Both the position numbers and the translations under genes were made by a program. Below, one piece after another: positions 15,777 to 24,482 of a stretch of 64,000 bases of DNA (the stretch's first letter is position 1; every line of letters begins with the position of its first letter). The notes under the pieces were generated by a model, which saw only the letters and a list, made by a program, of their open reading frames with translations, did not search any database and was not told the DNA's origin. Origin of the DNA: Sediminicola sp037203765 (GTDB lineage: Bacteria; Bacteroidota; Bacteroidia; Flavobacteriales; Flavobacteriaceae); NCBI RefSeq assembly GCF_037203765.1, contig NZ_JBBCAS010000005.1, forward strand, positions 124,001-188,000, read 5' to 3'.

Positions 15777-16274
15777 TTATTTTAATTTGACCCTCCTTTT
15801 CATCTCCTCCACAATATTGAAGGCTGCGGGGCAGATAGCAACATTTTTTAGGGTGAGGTTACTGATCTGTTGGAATTTCTTGCGGTCTGTATGCGGAAAC
15901 TCCCGACATGCTTTGGGGCGCACATCGTAGATCATGCAGTAGTTCTCGGCATCCAAAAACGTACAGGGCACGCTCTGCAGCACATAGTCCTTGTCCTCAT
16001 CGATACGCAGGTAGGTCTCTATAAATTTCTGTGGCTTCAGACGCAGGTGTTTGGCAATCCGCTCCACATCGGGGGTAGTGAACAAGGGACCCGTGGTCTT
16101 ACAGCAATTGGCGCAGGTAAGGCAATCGGTACGCTGAAACTCCTTTTCGTGCAGCTCCTGCATCACATAATCCAGATCTTTGGGCGGCTTCTGCTTTAAT
16201 TTGGCAAAGAACTTCTTGTTTTCATTGTGCTTTTCCTTTGCTAATTTTGGGAGGTTGCCTAATACATCGTCCAT
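15777..16274 (-). CDS. YkgJ-family cysteine-cluster protein
   Basis: 165 residues. The motif CLTCANCCKTTGP, then a central C in VPCTFL, C in YCMIYDVRP, and C in ACREFPHTD give the cysteine set of the YkgJ (UPF0153) zinc/iron-chelating family. The N-terminal 50 residues are charged and helical. The function of the family is not settled; it binds metal and is cytoplasmic. It stands alone, divergent from a methyltransferase gene. Confidence 0.85.
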   Translation of the reverse strand: MDDVLGNLPKLAKEKHNENKKFFAKLKQKPPKDLDYVMQELHEKEFQRTDCLTCANCCKTTGPLFTTPDVERIAKHLRLKPQKFIETYLRIDEDKDYVLQSVPCTFLDAENYCMIYDVRPKACREFPHTDRKKFQQISNLTLKNVAICPAAFNIVEEMKRRVKLK

Positions 16275-16337
16275 GGGGCAATAAACTTTTTAAAGTGGGC
16301 TAAAAGTCCCACATTTGCATGGAAAATACAAATTAAA

Positions 16338-17054
16338 ATGGAGAAGGACATATTTGGGAATGCCATTCTGGATTACCAGGCGGGCCAGTATACGGAGGAT
16401 ATCAAGACCTACTCCTCTTTGGATGAGGAAGACATTATTCCCGTACCCTATCTCTTTCGCAAGTACAAGGCCATGCCCGCGTTGGAACAACAGGCCCTAA
16501 AACGGTGCAAGGGCAGTGTGCTCGATATCGGTTGCGGAGCCGGGAGCCATAGCCTCTACCTTCAGGAAAAGGGAATGGATGTGACCGCTTTGGACGAATC
16601 TCCCGGAGCTGTGGAAGCCTGCAAATTGCGGGGCATCAAAAAAGTGGTGCAGACAGACCTTTACGATTTTAAGGGACAACAGTTTGATACGCTCTTGATG
16701 CTCATGAACGGCATAGGAATCGTGGGCAAGCTGGACCAACTGGATAAATTCTTTACCCATGTCAAGACCCTGTTGAAACCGGGCGGACAGCTGTTGTTGG
16801 ATTCCAGTGATATCATCTATATGTTCGAGGAGGACGAGGATGGTGGCTATTGGTTGCCCGATACCGGAAATTACTACGGGGAGGTCACTTTTATCATGGA
16901 GTACAAAAAGGAAAAAACGGCCGCCTTCCATTGGCTGTATATCGACTACAATACCTTGCAACGGGCGGCACAGGCATCAAATTTTAGCTGTGAACTTGTA
17001 AGTGAGGGCGAACATTACGACTATTTAGCTAAGCTAACCCTAGCGCCACAATAG
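16338..17054 (+). CDS. Class I SAM-dependent methyltransferase
   Basis: 238 residues. Motif I is VLDIGCGAGSHSLYL (from residue 61), followed by VTALDESPGAV with the acidic residue that binds the ribose of S-adenosylmethionine, then DTLLMLMNGIGIVG and LKPGGQLLLDSSDI. The substrate is unknown; the C-terminal part (WLYIDY, FSCELVSEGEHYDYLA) is typical of small-molecule methyltransferases. It is a single gene between divergent and co-directional neighbours. Confidence 0.88.
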   Translation: MEKDIFGNAILDYQAGQYTEDIKTYSSLDEEDIIPVPYLFRKYKAMPALEQQALKRCKGSVLDIGCGAGSHSLYLQEKGMDVTALDESPGAVEACKLRGIKKVVQTDLYDFKGQQFDTLLMLMNGIGIVGKLDQLDKFFTHVKTLLKPGGQLLLDSSDIIYMFEEDEDGGYWLPDTGNYYGEVTFIMEYKKEKTAAFHWLYIDYNTLQRAAQASNFSCELVSEGEHYDYLAKLTLAPQ

Positions 17055-17118
17055 AACCTTTTTGGTTTCGTTATCGTAAGTAAGGATAGTGAATTAAGAA
17101 TTAAAGCAAAATGTTCCC

Positions 17119-17934
17119 ATGAAATTGAAATATGCATTCCTGATACTTATAGCCTTTATTACCCTATATAGTTGTTCCAAAGATTCCGCCGATGGCGGTA
17201 CGGAAGAAACGGTAGAGGTGAACAAGACCCCCAACCTACAGGGTACCGGGGATTCTGCCAATGACCTATTGTCCAACAATACCTATACCAAATTATTGAT
17301 CGAGATCGGTTATGTGGAAGGCTTTAGGCCTACGGCCCGTACCGAGGCCGATGTGATCGAGTTTTTGAAGGAAATAACCTTTAAGCAAGATGTTCAGGTG
17401 ATCTACAAGCAATTGGAATCTACCGGAAAATCGTCCTTGACCCTTCAGGAAATTGCCGATGAGGAAAAGGAGAACCGGACGGCCTACAATACGGACGATA
17501 CCATTGCCGTATACATCTATTTTGCCGATGCCCCAGCAGATTCTGATAGCGCCAACAGCAATTCAGGTACCTTGGGTGCGGTATACCGCAATACTTCCAT
17601 GGTGATCTATGAGAGTACCGTTCGCAAACTGGCCAATAGCAGTGTGCTGATCTCTCTGGCCACGGCCGAGACTGCTACCATGCACCACGAGTTTGGACAT
17701 CTGTTCGGACTGGTGGATCTGGGAACCGCTATGGTAAACCCCCACGAATCCCAATCAGAAAATGAGCAGGGACAGTTGGAAGATGACAACCACTGTGCTA
17801 TTGACGGCTGTCTGATGAATGCCACCTTGGAGTTTGGTTCTGGGATGCGCAAGATGTTGGTGGCCAAGAACGGTGCCGTACCGGAATTGGATGCGGAATG
17901 CATGCGCGACCTACAGGCCAATGGTGGTAGGTAA
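17119..17934 (+). CDS. Lipoprotein zinc metalloprotease (HEXXHXXGXXD)
   Basis: 271 residues. The lipoprotein signal ends in LYSC (Cys19). The zinc motif H190-E191-F-G-H194-L-F-G197-L-V-D200 is the short-spacer metzincin form HEXXHXXGXXD, with Asp as third ligand as in snapalysin. Four cysteines in the C-terminal part (HCAIDGCLM, AECMRD) could form disulfides. It is expected at the membrane, facing the periplasm or outside. Its substrate is unknown. The gene ends at a strong terminator. Confidence 0.8.
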   Translation: MKLKYAFLILIAFITLYSCSKDSADGGTEETVEVNKTPNLQGTGDSANDLLSNNTYTKLLIEIGYVEGFRPTARTEADVIEFLKEITFKQDVQVIYKQLESTGKSSLTLQEIADEEKENRTAYNTDDTIAVYIYFADAPADSDSANSNSGTLGAVYRNTSMVIYESTVRKLANSSVLISLATAETATMHHEFGHLFGLVDLGTAMVNPHESQSENEQGQLEDDNHCAIDGCLMNATLEFGSGMRKMLVAKNGAVPELDAECMRDLQANGGR

Positions 17935-17955
17935 TTGATGGTGGATCGATAAAAT

Positions 17956-17992
17956 AAAAAGCTCCTTTTGATGTTTCAGAAGGAGCTTTTTC
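17956..17992. terminator. Bidirectional terminator between metalloprotease gene and queE
   Basis: A 12-bp stem AAAAAGCTCCTT (17956-17967) pairs with AAGGAGCTTTTT (17980-17991) around a 12-base loop. The A-run and T-run on either side make it work for both convergent genes. Confidence 0.85.
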
Positions 17993-18010
17993 TATTGATG
18001 TATCTTTATC

Positions 18011-18643
18011 CTAAGGGATATTCAAATATTTGTGTGTCTGTAGGGAGACCTTCCATTTGGGGTTTTTCATCACATAGTCCACGATCAGGGGTACCATTTT
18101 ATCGCGTACGCTCCATTCTGGCTGTAGGTATAGGATACAGTTGCCGTTTACTTTGGCCGCCTGTTCTTCCGCAAAAATAAAATCGTGCTTGTTAAAGATG
18201 ATCATTTTCAGCTCATGGGCCTTGTCATAGATGATCCCTTCGGGCAGTTTGTTCTTTTTTGGAGACAGGCAGATCCAGTCCCAATGTCCGGTAAGCGGGT
18301 AGGCGCCGGAAGTCTCAATGTGCACCTGCAGGTTTTTGTCCTTTAGGGCGCTGGTGAGGGGGTTCATGTCCCACGTCAGGGGCTCTCCCCCGGTCACTAC
18401 AATGGTATCGGAGTATTTGGCGGCATTCTCCACTATGGCAGAGATATGCGTTGGCGGATGCGTTTCTGCATTCCAGCTTTCCTTTACATCGCACCAATGG
18501 CAGCCCACATCGCAACCCCCTACCCTAATAAAATAGGCGGCGGTGCCCTTGTGGAACCCTTCCCCTTGGATGGTATAGAATTCCTCCATTAAAGGGAGCA
18601 TTTCCCCTTTGTCTACCAGTGCTAAAACTTCATTTTTTACCAT
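18011..18643 (-). CDS. queE: 7-carboxy-7-deazaguanine synthase (QueE)
   Basis: 210 residues from the ATG at 18643 (MVKNEVLALV). The radical-SAM cluster motif here is CDVGCHWC (CX3CX2C), preceded by EEFYTIQGEGFHKGTAAYFIR and followed by VVTGGEPLTW, IETSG and CLSPKK, all QueE landmarks. It makes 7-carboxy-7-deazaguanine from carboxytetrahydropterin in queuosine (preQ0) synthesis. Other que genes are not in the window. A -7 box lies 5 bases before the ATG. Confidence 0.93.
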   Translation of the reverse strand: MVKNEVLALVDKGEMLPLMEEFYTIQGEGFHKGTAAYFIRVGGCDVGCHWCDVKESWNAETHPPTHISAIVENAAKYSDTIVVTGGEPLTWDMNPLTSALKDKNLQVHIETSGAYPLTGHWDWICLSPKKNKLPEGIIYDKAHELKMIIFNKHDFIFAEEQAAKVNGNCILYLQPEWSVRDKMVPLIVDYVMKNPKWKVSLQTHKYLNIP

Positions 18644-18647
18644 GGCG

Positions 18648-18655
18648 CAAAGATA
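18648..18655 (-). promoter_or_regulatory. -7 promoter box of queE, probable leaderless mRNA
   Basis: TATCTTTG on the minus strand ends 4 bases before the queE ATG, so transcription would start on or very close to the start codon. A -33 element is not clear. Confidence 0.4.
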
Positions 18656-18734
18656 CGACAACCCAAGTAATATTTAGGTATGGGATTGCAATGATAAAAA
18701 TAGGCAAGAAAGAGACTATTTTCTTAAAAAATAA

Positions 18735-18835
18735 TGTAGATTTAGGCACAGAATATGATCTACAGTGATGTCATTGTAAAATTAATATTCTAAAAGAAAA
18801 TCAAAACATTTAAAGTAGATCAGCTCACTCTACTT
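18735..18835 (+). promoter_or_regulatory. Three dyads upstream of the HU-like operon
   Basis: Within 240 AT-rich bases before the HU-like gene there are: TGTAGAT (18735-18741) opposite ATCTACA (18758-18764); a near-palindrome ACAGTGA-TG-TCATTGT (18762-18777, one mismatch); and AAGTAGA (18813-18819) opposite TCTACTT (18829-18835). The two outer dyads share a GTAGA/TCTAC core. They may be operators of the downstream genes; no regulator is known. Confidence 0.35.
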
Positions 18836-18899
18836 ACACGATAGTGTTCATATAGTGAAGATTTCTAAACATTACAATTATAAAAATATCCAATAAAAC

Positions 18900-19193
18900 A
18901 TGAATAAATCTGATTTAATTGCTGCAATGGCTGAAGACGCTGGAATTACCAAAGCAGAGGCTAAAAGAGCCTTAGAATCATTTTTGGGTAATATTGAAAA
19001 GTCCCTAAAAGAAGGTGAACGAGTTGCATTGGTAGGGTTTGGTTCATGGTCAGTAAGTAAGAGAGTCGCGAGAACTGGCCGAAATCCAAAAACTGGAGAA
19101 ACCATCAAAATCTCAGCTAAACATGTTGTTAAATTTAAACCTGGTGCAGCCTTAATGGATACGGATGATACTGGACCAATGAAAAATAAATAA
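18900..19193 (+). CDS. HU-family DNA-binding protein
   Basis: 97 residues, the normal HU length. MNKSDLIAAMAEDAGITKAEA forms the first helices; VGFGSWSVSKRVARTGRNPKTGE gives the DNA-binding beta arm with RTGRNP; ISAKHVVKFKPGAAL closes the fold. The tail (MDTDDTGPMKNK) is unusual and acidic. HU bends and compacts DNA. Its stop overlaps the ATG of a membrane-protein gene (TAATG), an uncommon partner for HU. Base composition is more AT-rich than in the flanks, so this copy is probably an island gene rather than the housekeeping HU (inference). Confidence 0.9.
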   Translation: MNKSDLIAAMAEDAGITKAEAKRALESFLGNIEKSLKEGERVALVGFGSWSVSKRVARTGRNPKTGETIKISAKHVVKFKPGAALMDTDDTGPMKNK

Positions 19194-19579
19194 TGGAATT
19201 AAAAGAATATAAACAGAAATCCCATAATTATACTGAAAAAGCTAGCGAGATTGCTCGAAATCTCAATTTTGCTGGTATTGGAATAATATGGGTAGTAAAA
19301 ACGACATTTCCAGAATTAAAATTAAGTGATTTCCAATTGCTATTCCCATTGATTCTAATAACAATCTCTTTAATATTAGACTTTCTCCAATACCTAATTG
19401 GAGGTATTATTTGGATTGCATTTTACAAGAGTAAAGAAAAAGTCGGAGTTGCTAAAACAGCAGATGTAAAATCCCCCGAATGGAGAAATAGGGTATTATA
19501 TGGGTTTTATTATCTTAAAATTGCCAGTATATTTTTTGCTTACATATTCATAGTAATTACTCTTTTTAACTATTTCTAG
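19193..19579 (+). CDS. Unknown membrane protein coupled to HU-like gene
   Basis: 128 residues. The start ATG shares one base with the HU stop (TAATG). After a charged N-terminus (about 1-22) there are hydrophobic stretches at about 24-38, 46-80 (long enough for two helices) and 106-127, so three or four membrane helices. Between them lies a charged loop (KSKEKVGVAKTADVKSPEWRNR). No family is recognised. Translational coupling to a DNA-binding protein and a nuclease gene downstream suggest a shared function. Confidence 0.7.
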   Translation: MELKEYKQKSHNYTEKASEIARNLNFAGIGIIWVVKTTFPELKLSDFQLLFPLILITISLILDFLQYLIGGIIWIAFYKSKEKVGVAKTADVKSPEWRNRVLYGFYYLKIASIFFAYIFIVITLFNYF

Positions 19580-19679
19580 AATCTAATTAAAAAAAAACGA
19601 AATCCAACAATGGTTATAATTCATTGTGAAATAATTCAAGAAACTATAATAGAAGCCACCAAACACAATATTTAAATCT

Positions 19680-21524
19680 ATGAAATTAGAAAAGATACTA
19701 GATAAACTGGGTTCCTTAGAGAAGAACTCCTTCATAAAAATAATTGACAACATCATTTCTAAAAATCCAAAAAATGCCAAGGAAATTGAAAAGATTCTAA
19801 GTTCCTCAGACAAGGGCCTTAAATCTGTTGACAACCAAAATGTCTCAAATATCTTTAATTTGATTTCCAGTGAATTTACAGAACATATTAAATGTGAGTT
19901 CCAAGAAGCCAATTCTCAATTGGATATCTTGATCGACATCATCATTCGGGATGGAAACTGTATCATGAAGCAAGATTGGTTTTCCAGATTATATGATAAA
20001 GAAATTAAAAACTTAAAAGCCAAAATTAAAAATCTGAATACGGAATTAGAGTCCGAAAAATCTGAATTGAGTGAATTAAGAAAAAGAGATTACCGCATCT
20101 ATAAATCTTGTTTATCTACCGCCTACACCAATGATATTGCCAACAATAGGGATGCCAAAATAACATCAGATGAATTATCGATAATTCTTACACTTTCCAA
20201 GCAACTAGGATTATCGCAAGAGGAAGTCAAACTGATAAACTATTCCATACTTCCAATTAAAAAAGTTGATATACAGGGTGTAATCAATAATCTAAAAAAT
20301 CTTGGGGTTGTATTCTTTTCCAAAAAAGAAAATACCATTTACGTCGCTGATGAAATGGTAAGGTTATTAAGAAAAGTACGAGAGAAAGAAGTTGCCGAAA
20401 AGTTTTATCGAAGAACTCTAAAATTGTTGAGAGAACCCATAATCAATCAAATTGCCAAGAATCACAACATTGACCGTAAATTAAGCCATGCCCAAAAAAT
20501 CGAAGAAATAATTAAGGAAGGAATTGATTTCAATGGCTTGCTTTCAAATGACATCCATAAAGAGGGTATCACACTTACTGAAAAGAAAAAAGCCTTAAAT
20601 GACCTTTGCGAAAAAGGACTTAACATTCAAAATTTAAAAGGAAGTACTTTAGAGGATAAAATCAATAGTCTCATTGAACATTTTGATAATGTCGAAAAGG
20701 ATGAAAAAGTTGGCATCTCATTGGATGGTTTTGATAAGTTGCTCACAGAACTCAACCTTTCTCTTCCTAAAATAAACAAAGAACTAAAGGAACAATTTGA
20801 GCTCCAAGATGAATTTGTTTTGAATGGAAGTTTCCTTCTTGATTACAATATAAAACCACGTGATATTTTAGACCCTCTTACCAAGCAAGATTTGTCCAAA
20901 TTCATAAAGGACAATGGTATTAAACAACGAGGTGATGATATTTTGAATATCCTTGAACATTATAAAGACGTTGAAAATCTTTATCTGGAGAATTATGAAA
21001 ATGTAGCTTATCGCAATCTCAACTTATTAAAAGAAAATGGAATTTCTATTAAAGAAAGTGAAGTAGGTTTGAAATTTGAAGAACTTACAAAAATCATTTT
21101 CAAAAGCCTAGCATTTAATGTTGATGATCAATTTAAGAATCAGCTGAACACCCAAAAGGATATGATGGATATTCTTTTAAATTTAGGTAATGATGAAATC
21201 ATCATAGTAGAATGCAAAACAGCCAAGGAAAGGGGCTATAATAAATTTAGTACTGTTTCACGCCAACTGAAATCCTATCAAAATGTAGCTCTCAAAAATA
21301 ATTTGAGGATTGTTAAAATACTACTGGTTGCACCCGAATTCAGCGATGATTTTATCTATGATTGTGAAATGGACACGGAAATGAATTTATCCCTATTGAC
21401 TGCTCCTACTCTATCTAAAATATATGAAGGATTTAAGACCTCAAAATACCAAGAATTCCCACATGTGTTGTTCCGCGATATTGTTATTAACGAGGAGCGT
21501 ATTTTAAAAGCTTTGAGTAAATAA
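19680..21524 (+). CDS. Large coiled-coil protein with C-terminal PD-(D/E)XK nuclease domain
   Basis: 614 residues. A coiled coil lies at about 110-140 (KNLKAKIKNLNTELESEKSE), followed by a long helical middle. The C-terminal 150 residues show the restriction-endonuclease fold: a helix FEELTKIIFKSL, D497 in KDMMDILL, then E511-x-K513 in IIIVECKTA, and QLKSYQ in the following helix, as in Mrr/Holliday-resolvase-like nucleases. The region around 155-185 (RDAKITSDELSIILTLSKQL) resembles an all-helical TerB-like segment. No known defence family is recognised. It lies 100 bases after an HU/membrane-protein pair, on the same strand and with the same AT-rich composition. Confidence 0.65.
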   Translation: MKLEKILDKLGSLEKNSFIKIIDNIISKNPKNAKEIEKILSSSDKGLKSVDNQNVSNIFNLISSEFTEHIKCEFQEANSQLDILIDIIIRDGNCIMKQDWFSRLYDKEIKNLKAKIKNLNTELESEKSELSELRKRDYRIYKSCLSTAYTNDIANNRDAKITSDELSIILTLSKQLGLSQEEVKLINYSILPIKKVDIQGVINNLKNLGVVFFSKKENTIYVADEMVRLLRKVREKEVAEKFYRRTLKLLREPIINQIAKNHNIDRKLSHAQKIEEIIKEGIDFNGLLSNDIHKEGITLTEKKKALNDLCEKGLNIQNLKGSTLEDKINSLIEHFDNVEKDEKVGISLDGFDKLLTELNLSLPKINKELKEQFELQDEFVLNGSFLLDYNIKPRDILDPLTKQDLSKFIKDNGIKQRGDDILNILEHYKDVENLYLENYENVAYRNLNLLKENGISIKESEVGLKFEELTKIIFKSLAFNVDDQFKNQLNTQKDMMDILLNLGNDEIIIVECKTAKERGYNKFSTVSRQLKSYQNVALKNNLRIVKILLVAPEFSDDFIYDCEMDTEMNLSLLTAPTLSKIYEGFKTSKYQEFPHVLFRDIVINEERILKALSK

Positions 21525-21537
21525 TGTCCCTCCCTCC

Positions 21538-21563
21538 GCTAGCGCGAGCGTCACGCTCGTGCC
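21538..21563 (+). repeat. REP-like hairpin 1
   Basis: 26 bases, GCTAGC followed by a hairpin GCGAGCG-TCA-CGCTCGT and GCC. It lies 14 bases after the nuclease-gene stop. It is identical over 25 bases to the element at 23808. Confidence 0.8.
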
Positions 21564-21644
21564 TTCAACATTATGAATCGAAATGATTAACTAACAAGCT
21601 GAAATAAAATTTAAATATCATAACCGCCATAAAACCAAACATAC

Positions 21645-22319
21645 ATGAAAAATAATTTAGCACTTATCTTGACTCTTATTATATGTGGCATCTACAATAT
21701 TTCAGCTCAAGATAGATTTATAGAAGTTATGGTCAAAGATACCATATCTCTAAAACCAATATCATATGAATACCAAGTCTCTAGTGGACTTAAATTTGAA
21801 TATGACTATGATAATCCTAACTCTAAAAAAGAATTTTCTGACAAGATTAGACAGTCAGAAGAAAAAATTGTTTCTCTTTTAGAAAAATGGGGATACCAAT
21901 TTAGATTAAGCGGAAATCCAGAAGTCAACGTTACTCTAGAACCTACAGACAAAAGGAATTACATTGTAAGAATAAAAGATTCTGTTCAAAAAGAAGAATT
22001 TAAAACCAGAATGAAAAAGGAGGACATAAATTTTTACATGACGGATATTACGTATGAGGACAAGGAACCCATGATTAAAGAAATGTATTCCAAATTAATA
22101 AAGAAATCCAAGGAAAAGGCTGAACTAATAGCTGAATTGAGCAATATGAAAGTTGGTGAAATCGTTCAAATATCGGAATCAAAGTCGGAATTCAGCTTAA
22201 TTTCCAGCTTTATTGAAAATTTCGCTTATTCCCGATCATACGGTGGGTCATCTACATCGTTTACATTCAATCCAGGCATTTATGAAAAAAGTATTCTTGT
22301 GAAATATTCGACTGATTAA
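21645..22319 (+). CDS. Exported protein with SIMPL (DUF541)-like C-terminal part
   Basis: 224 residues with a signal peptide (about 1-21, ending NISAQ). The C-terminal half, KKSKEKAELIAELSNMKVG then EIVQISES, matches the SIMPL/DUF541 pattern (a run of A-KA-xLA followed by G-x-IV-xI-E). SIMPL proteins are periplasmic or outer-membrane associated and poorly understood. It is flanked on both sides by REP-like hairpins in the island. Confidence 0.6.
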   Translation: MKNNLALILTLIICGIYNISAQDRFIEVMVKDTISLKPISYEYQVSSGLKFEYDYDNPNSKKEFSDKIRQSEEKIVSLLEKWGYQFRLSGNPEVNVTLEPTDKRNYIVRIKDSVQKEEFKTRMKKEDINFYMTDITYEDKEPMIKEMYSKLIKKSKEKAELIAELSNMKVGEIVQISESKSEFSLISSFIENFAYSRSYGGSSTSFTFNPGIYEKSILVKYSTD

Positions 22320-22340
22320 TTTGCAATACTAAGACTTCTT

Positions 22341-22370
22341 GCCCGCGCGAGTGCGCGCGTCATGCTCGTG
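22341..22370 (+). repeat. REP-like hairpin 2 (degenerate)
   Basis: A GC-rich 30-base element, 22 bases after the SIMPL-like gene, with 5' GCGCGAG and 3' TCATGCTCGTG shared with the other copies but with a few extra bases in the stem. Confidence 0.55.
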
Positions 22371-22416
22371 AAAACAATTAACAAGTGTATTAACAAAAAC
22401 TACTAAATCTAAAACC

Positions 22417-22863
22417 ATGACCAAAGTATTTACCATACTATCATTTGTATTTTTTTGTAGCCTATCCACATATGCACAGGCAGATCAGGAATACAGCAAA
22501 ACCCTTCAAAAGATGTTCCAGGTATCCGGAACAGAAGAATCCTACCAGGCCGCCATTAAACAGATGTTTGGCATGTTCAGGGAACAGTACTCCGATGTAG
22601 AGGCTGAAATCTGGAATGAGCTTGAAAAAGAATTCTCCCAGACCTCCATCAATGACCTGACCAAAGAGTTGGTCCCAGTATATCTAAAATATCTGACCCT
22701 TGAAGACCTCAAGGGATTGATCCAGTTCTACCAGACCCCAGTTGGACAGAAATATGCCAAAAGCACGCCCATGATTATGCAAGAATCCATGGAGGTAGGC
22801 CAGCAATGGGGCATGAAAATCGGTGAACAGTTCATGAACAAGATGGATGAAAAAGGGTATTAA
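22417..22863 (+). CDS. DUF2059 exported protein
   Basis: 148 residues with a signal peptide (about 1-21, ending YAQA). The body (LTKELVPVYLKYLTLEDLKGLIQFYQTPVGQKY) is the DUF2059 hallmark: a helical domain ending in FYxTPxGxK. Its function is unknown. It is the third gene of the REP-punctuated island and has a slightly less AT-rich composition than its neighbours. Confidence 0.85.
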   Translation: MTKVFTILSFVFFCSLSTYAQADQEYSKTLQKMFQVSGTEESYQAAIKQMFGMFREQYSDVEAEIWNELEKEFSQTSINDLTKELVPVYLKYLTLEDLKGLIQFYQTPVGQKYAKSTPMIMQESMEVGQQWGMKIGEQFMNKMDEKGY

Positions 22864-22874
22864 AACTTAGTGAT

Positions 22875-22900
22875 GCTAGGTCGGGCTTTAAGCTCGTGCC
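22875..22900 (+). repeat. REP-like hairpin 3 (degenerate)
   Basis: Exactly 26 bases, starting GCTAG and ending GCTCGTGCC as in copies 1 and 4, but with several stem changes. It begins 12 bases after the DUF2059 stop. Confidence 0.55.
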
Positions 22901-22935
22901 AGAAGAATTTTTTTATTAGAACAAATGATTAATAA

Positions 22936-23757
22936 ATGAGCCGAATCCTTTTACCCGTTTTACTTTTCATTTTGGTTGGTTGCCAAGAGCGTCAACTTCA
23001 AAAGATCACAGAAAAAGATCTGATAGATAGAATGGTAAATCAGGAAATACCAGAACTCTCGGAAATTAGTATACTTACTGAAGATGGTGATATCATCAGC
23101 GTTGACTCCTTGAGAACTTTAGAAAAAAGCAAAGCATATTTTGGAGACTTCTATGTCAACAAAAAAAACGAAATAGTACAGATTGTTATCAGAGAAAAAA
23201 CTGGTGAAGACGAAAAATTGATTCATAGATTAAACCAAAAATTGAACGAGGGACCAGAAGTAAAAACGGTAAATATCGACTGCAATAACAAGGTAAATTT
23301 GCTACAGCGCGTTTTTGACAGGGACCAGGAAATGAGGCGTGGCAAAAGCCAGATTGACCCAAAAATTGACCATGAGAATTTAGAAATTATTGTCAGTTTT
23401 TTGGAAAAATGTGGCATGCCTACCTTAGCAGAAGTAGATGATGTACAAATGGCCGCCATATGGGCCGTACTCCAACATGCACCGGCAAAATATCAGAGCA
23501 AATATTTACCTCAACTTGAAAAGTCCGCAACGAAGGGTGACATAAAATGGAGCGTTATTGCGCTAATGAAGGACAGGGCCTTGATGTACGAAGGAAAACC
23601 ACAGGTCTACGGTAGCCAGATCAATAATGGGGAATTATATCAATTATTTGAACCTGAATATGTGGACCAAAGAAGGCAAGAAATAGGGATGGAAAGTCTA
23701 AAGACTTATTTACTAAGGTTCCATATTGAATTCAATGTGGAACAAAAAAGGAAATAA
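22936..23757 (+). CDS. DUF6624-type lipoprotein
   Basis: 273 residues with lipoprotein signal MSRILLPVLLFILVGC (Cys16). The C-terminal part has the DUF6624 pattern: MAAIWAVLQHAPAKYQ, a central KWSVIALMKDRALMYEGKPQVYGSQI, with the DR...G..Q.YG motif. The role is unknown. REP-like hairpins lie before and after it. Confidence 0.7.
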   Translation: MSRILLPVLLFILVGCQERQLQKITEKDLIDRMVNQEIPELSEISILTEDGDIISVDSLRTLEKSKAYFGDFYVNKKNEIVQIVIREKTGEDEKLIHRLNQKLNEGPEVKTVNIDCNNKVNLLQRVFDRDQEMRRGKSQIDPKIDHENLEIIVSFLEKCGMPTLAEVDDVQMAAIWAVLQHAPAKYQSKYLPQLEKSATKGDIKWSVIALMKDRALMYEGKPQVYGSQINNGELYQLFEPEYVDQRRQEIGMESLKTYLLRFHIEFNVEQKRK

Positions 23758-23807
23758 AAAAATCAAAAGAGTTTCATGCCAATGAAGAAAAAAATTTCAT
23801 TTTCCCC

Positions 23808-23833
23808 GCTAGCGCGAGCGTCACGCTCGTGCT
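23808..23833 (+). repeat. REP-like hairpin 4
   Basis: 26 bases, identical to copy 1 except for the last base, with hairpin GCGAGCG-TCA-CGCTCGT. It lies 43 bases before the transposase start, in the forward orientation. Confidence 0.8.
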
Positions 23834-23875
23834 CGTAACCGCAACAGTTGAGAAAGAAAATATTCAAATAACAAA

Positions 23876-24442
23876 TTGAGCCGAAAATACAAATTCCATA
23901 ACCCTACCGCAGCTTACTTTGTAAGCTTTGCAACTGTGTACTGGATTGATGTATTTACACGGCAACCTTATTTTTCGATATTGGAACGGGCCATTGCACA
24001 TTGCAGAAATGAAAAGGGTATGAAGGTGTTCGCATATTGTTTAATGCCCAGTCATGTACATTTAATCTTTAGATCAACGAATGGAGATCCATCTGGCCTT
24101 TTAAGGGATTTTAAAGGCTTTACCGCAAAAAAGTTGATAAAAGCAATTGAAGAAAATCCTCAAGAGAGTAGAAAGGAATGGCTGTTGTGGATGATGGAAA
24201 GGGCAGGAAAAATGAAAAGTAATGTTTCAAAAAGACAGTTTTGGCAGCATCACAACAAACCTATAGAACTGTGGAGCAATCAGGTTATAAAACAGAAAAT
24301 AGAGTACATCCACTATAATCCTGTTGAACAAGGTTTTGTTACGGACCCTATAGCATGGAAGTATAGCAGTGCCAGAAATTATGTGGATGACGATACCATA
24401 TTGAAAATTGACAATGACGGTATTGACTTGGGATTTCTCTGA
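23876..24442 (+). mobile_element. REP-associated tyrosine transposase (RAYT), TTG start
   Basis: 188 residues of the Y1/IS200-like family. The HUH motif is in MPSHVHLIF, and the catalytic tyrosine is expected in IEYIHYNPVEQGFV. The opening SRKYKFHNPTAAYFVSFATV is typical of Bacteroidota RAYTs. The start is TTG at 23876: an in-frame TGA lies nine codons upstream and no ATG lies between. The protein cuts and joins single-stranded DNA at REP hairpins. Forward REP hairpins lie upstream and inverted ones downstream, the layout expected of its substrates. Confidence 0.9.
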
Positions 24443-24482
24443 AACCACAAACGAAACAAAAAATTTTGAAATAAACGATAGT

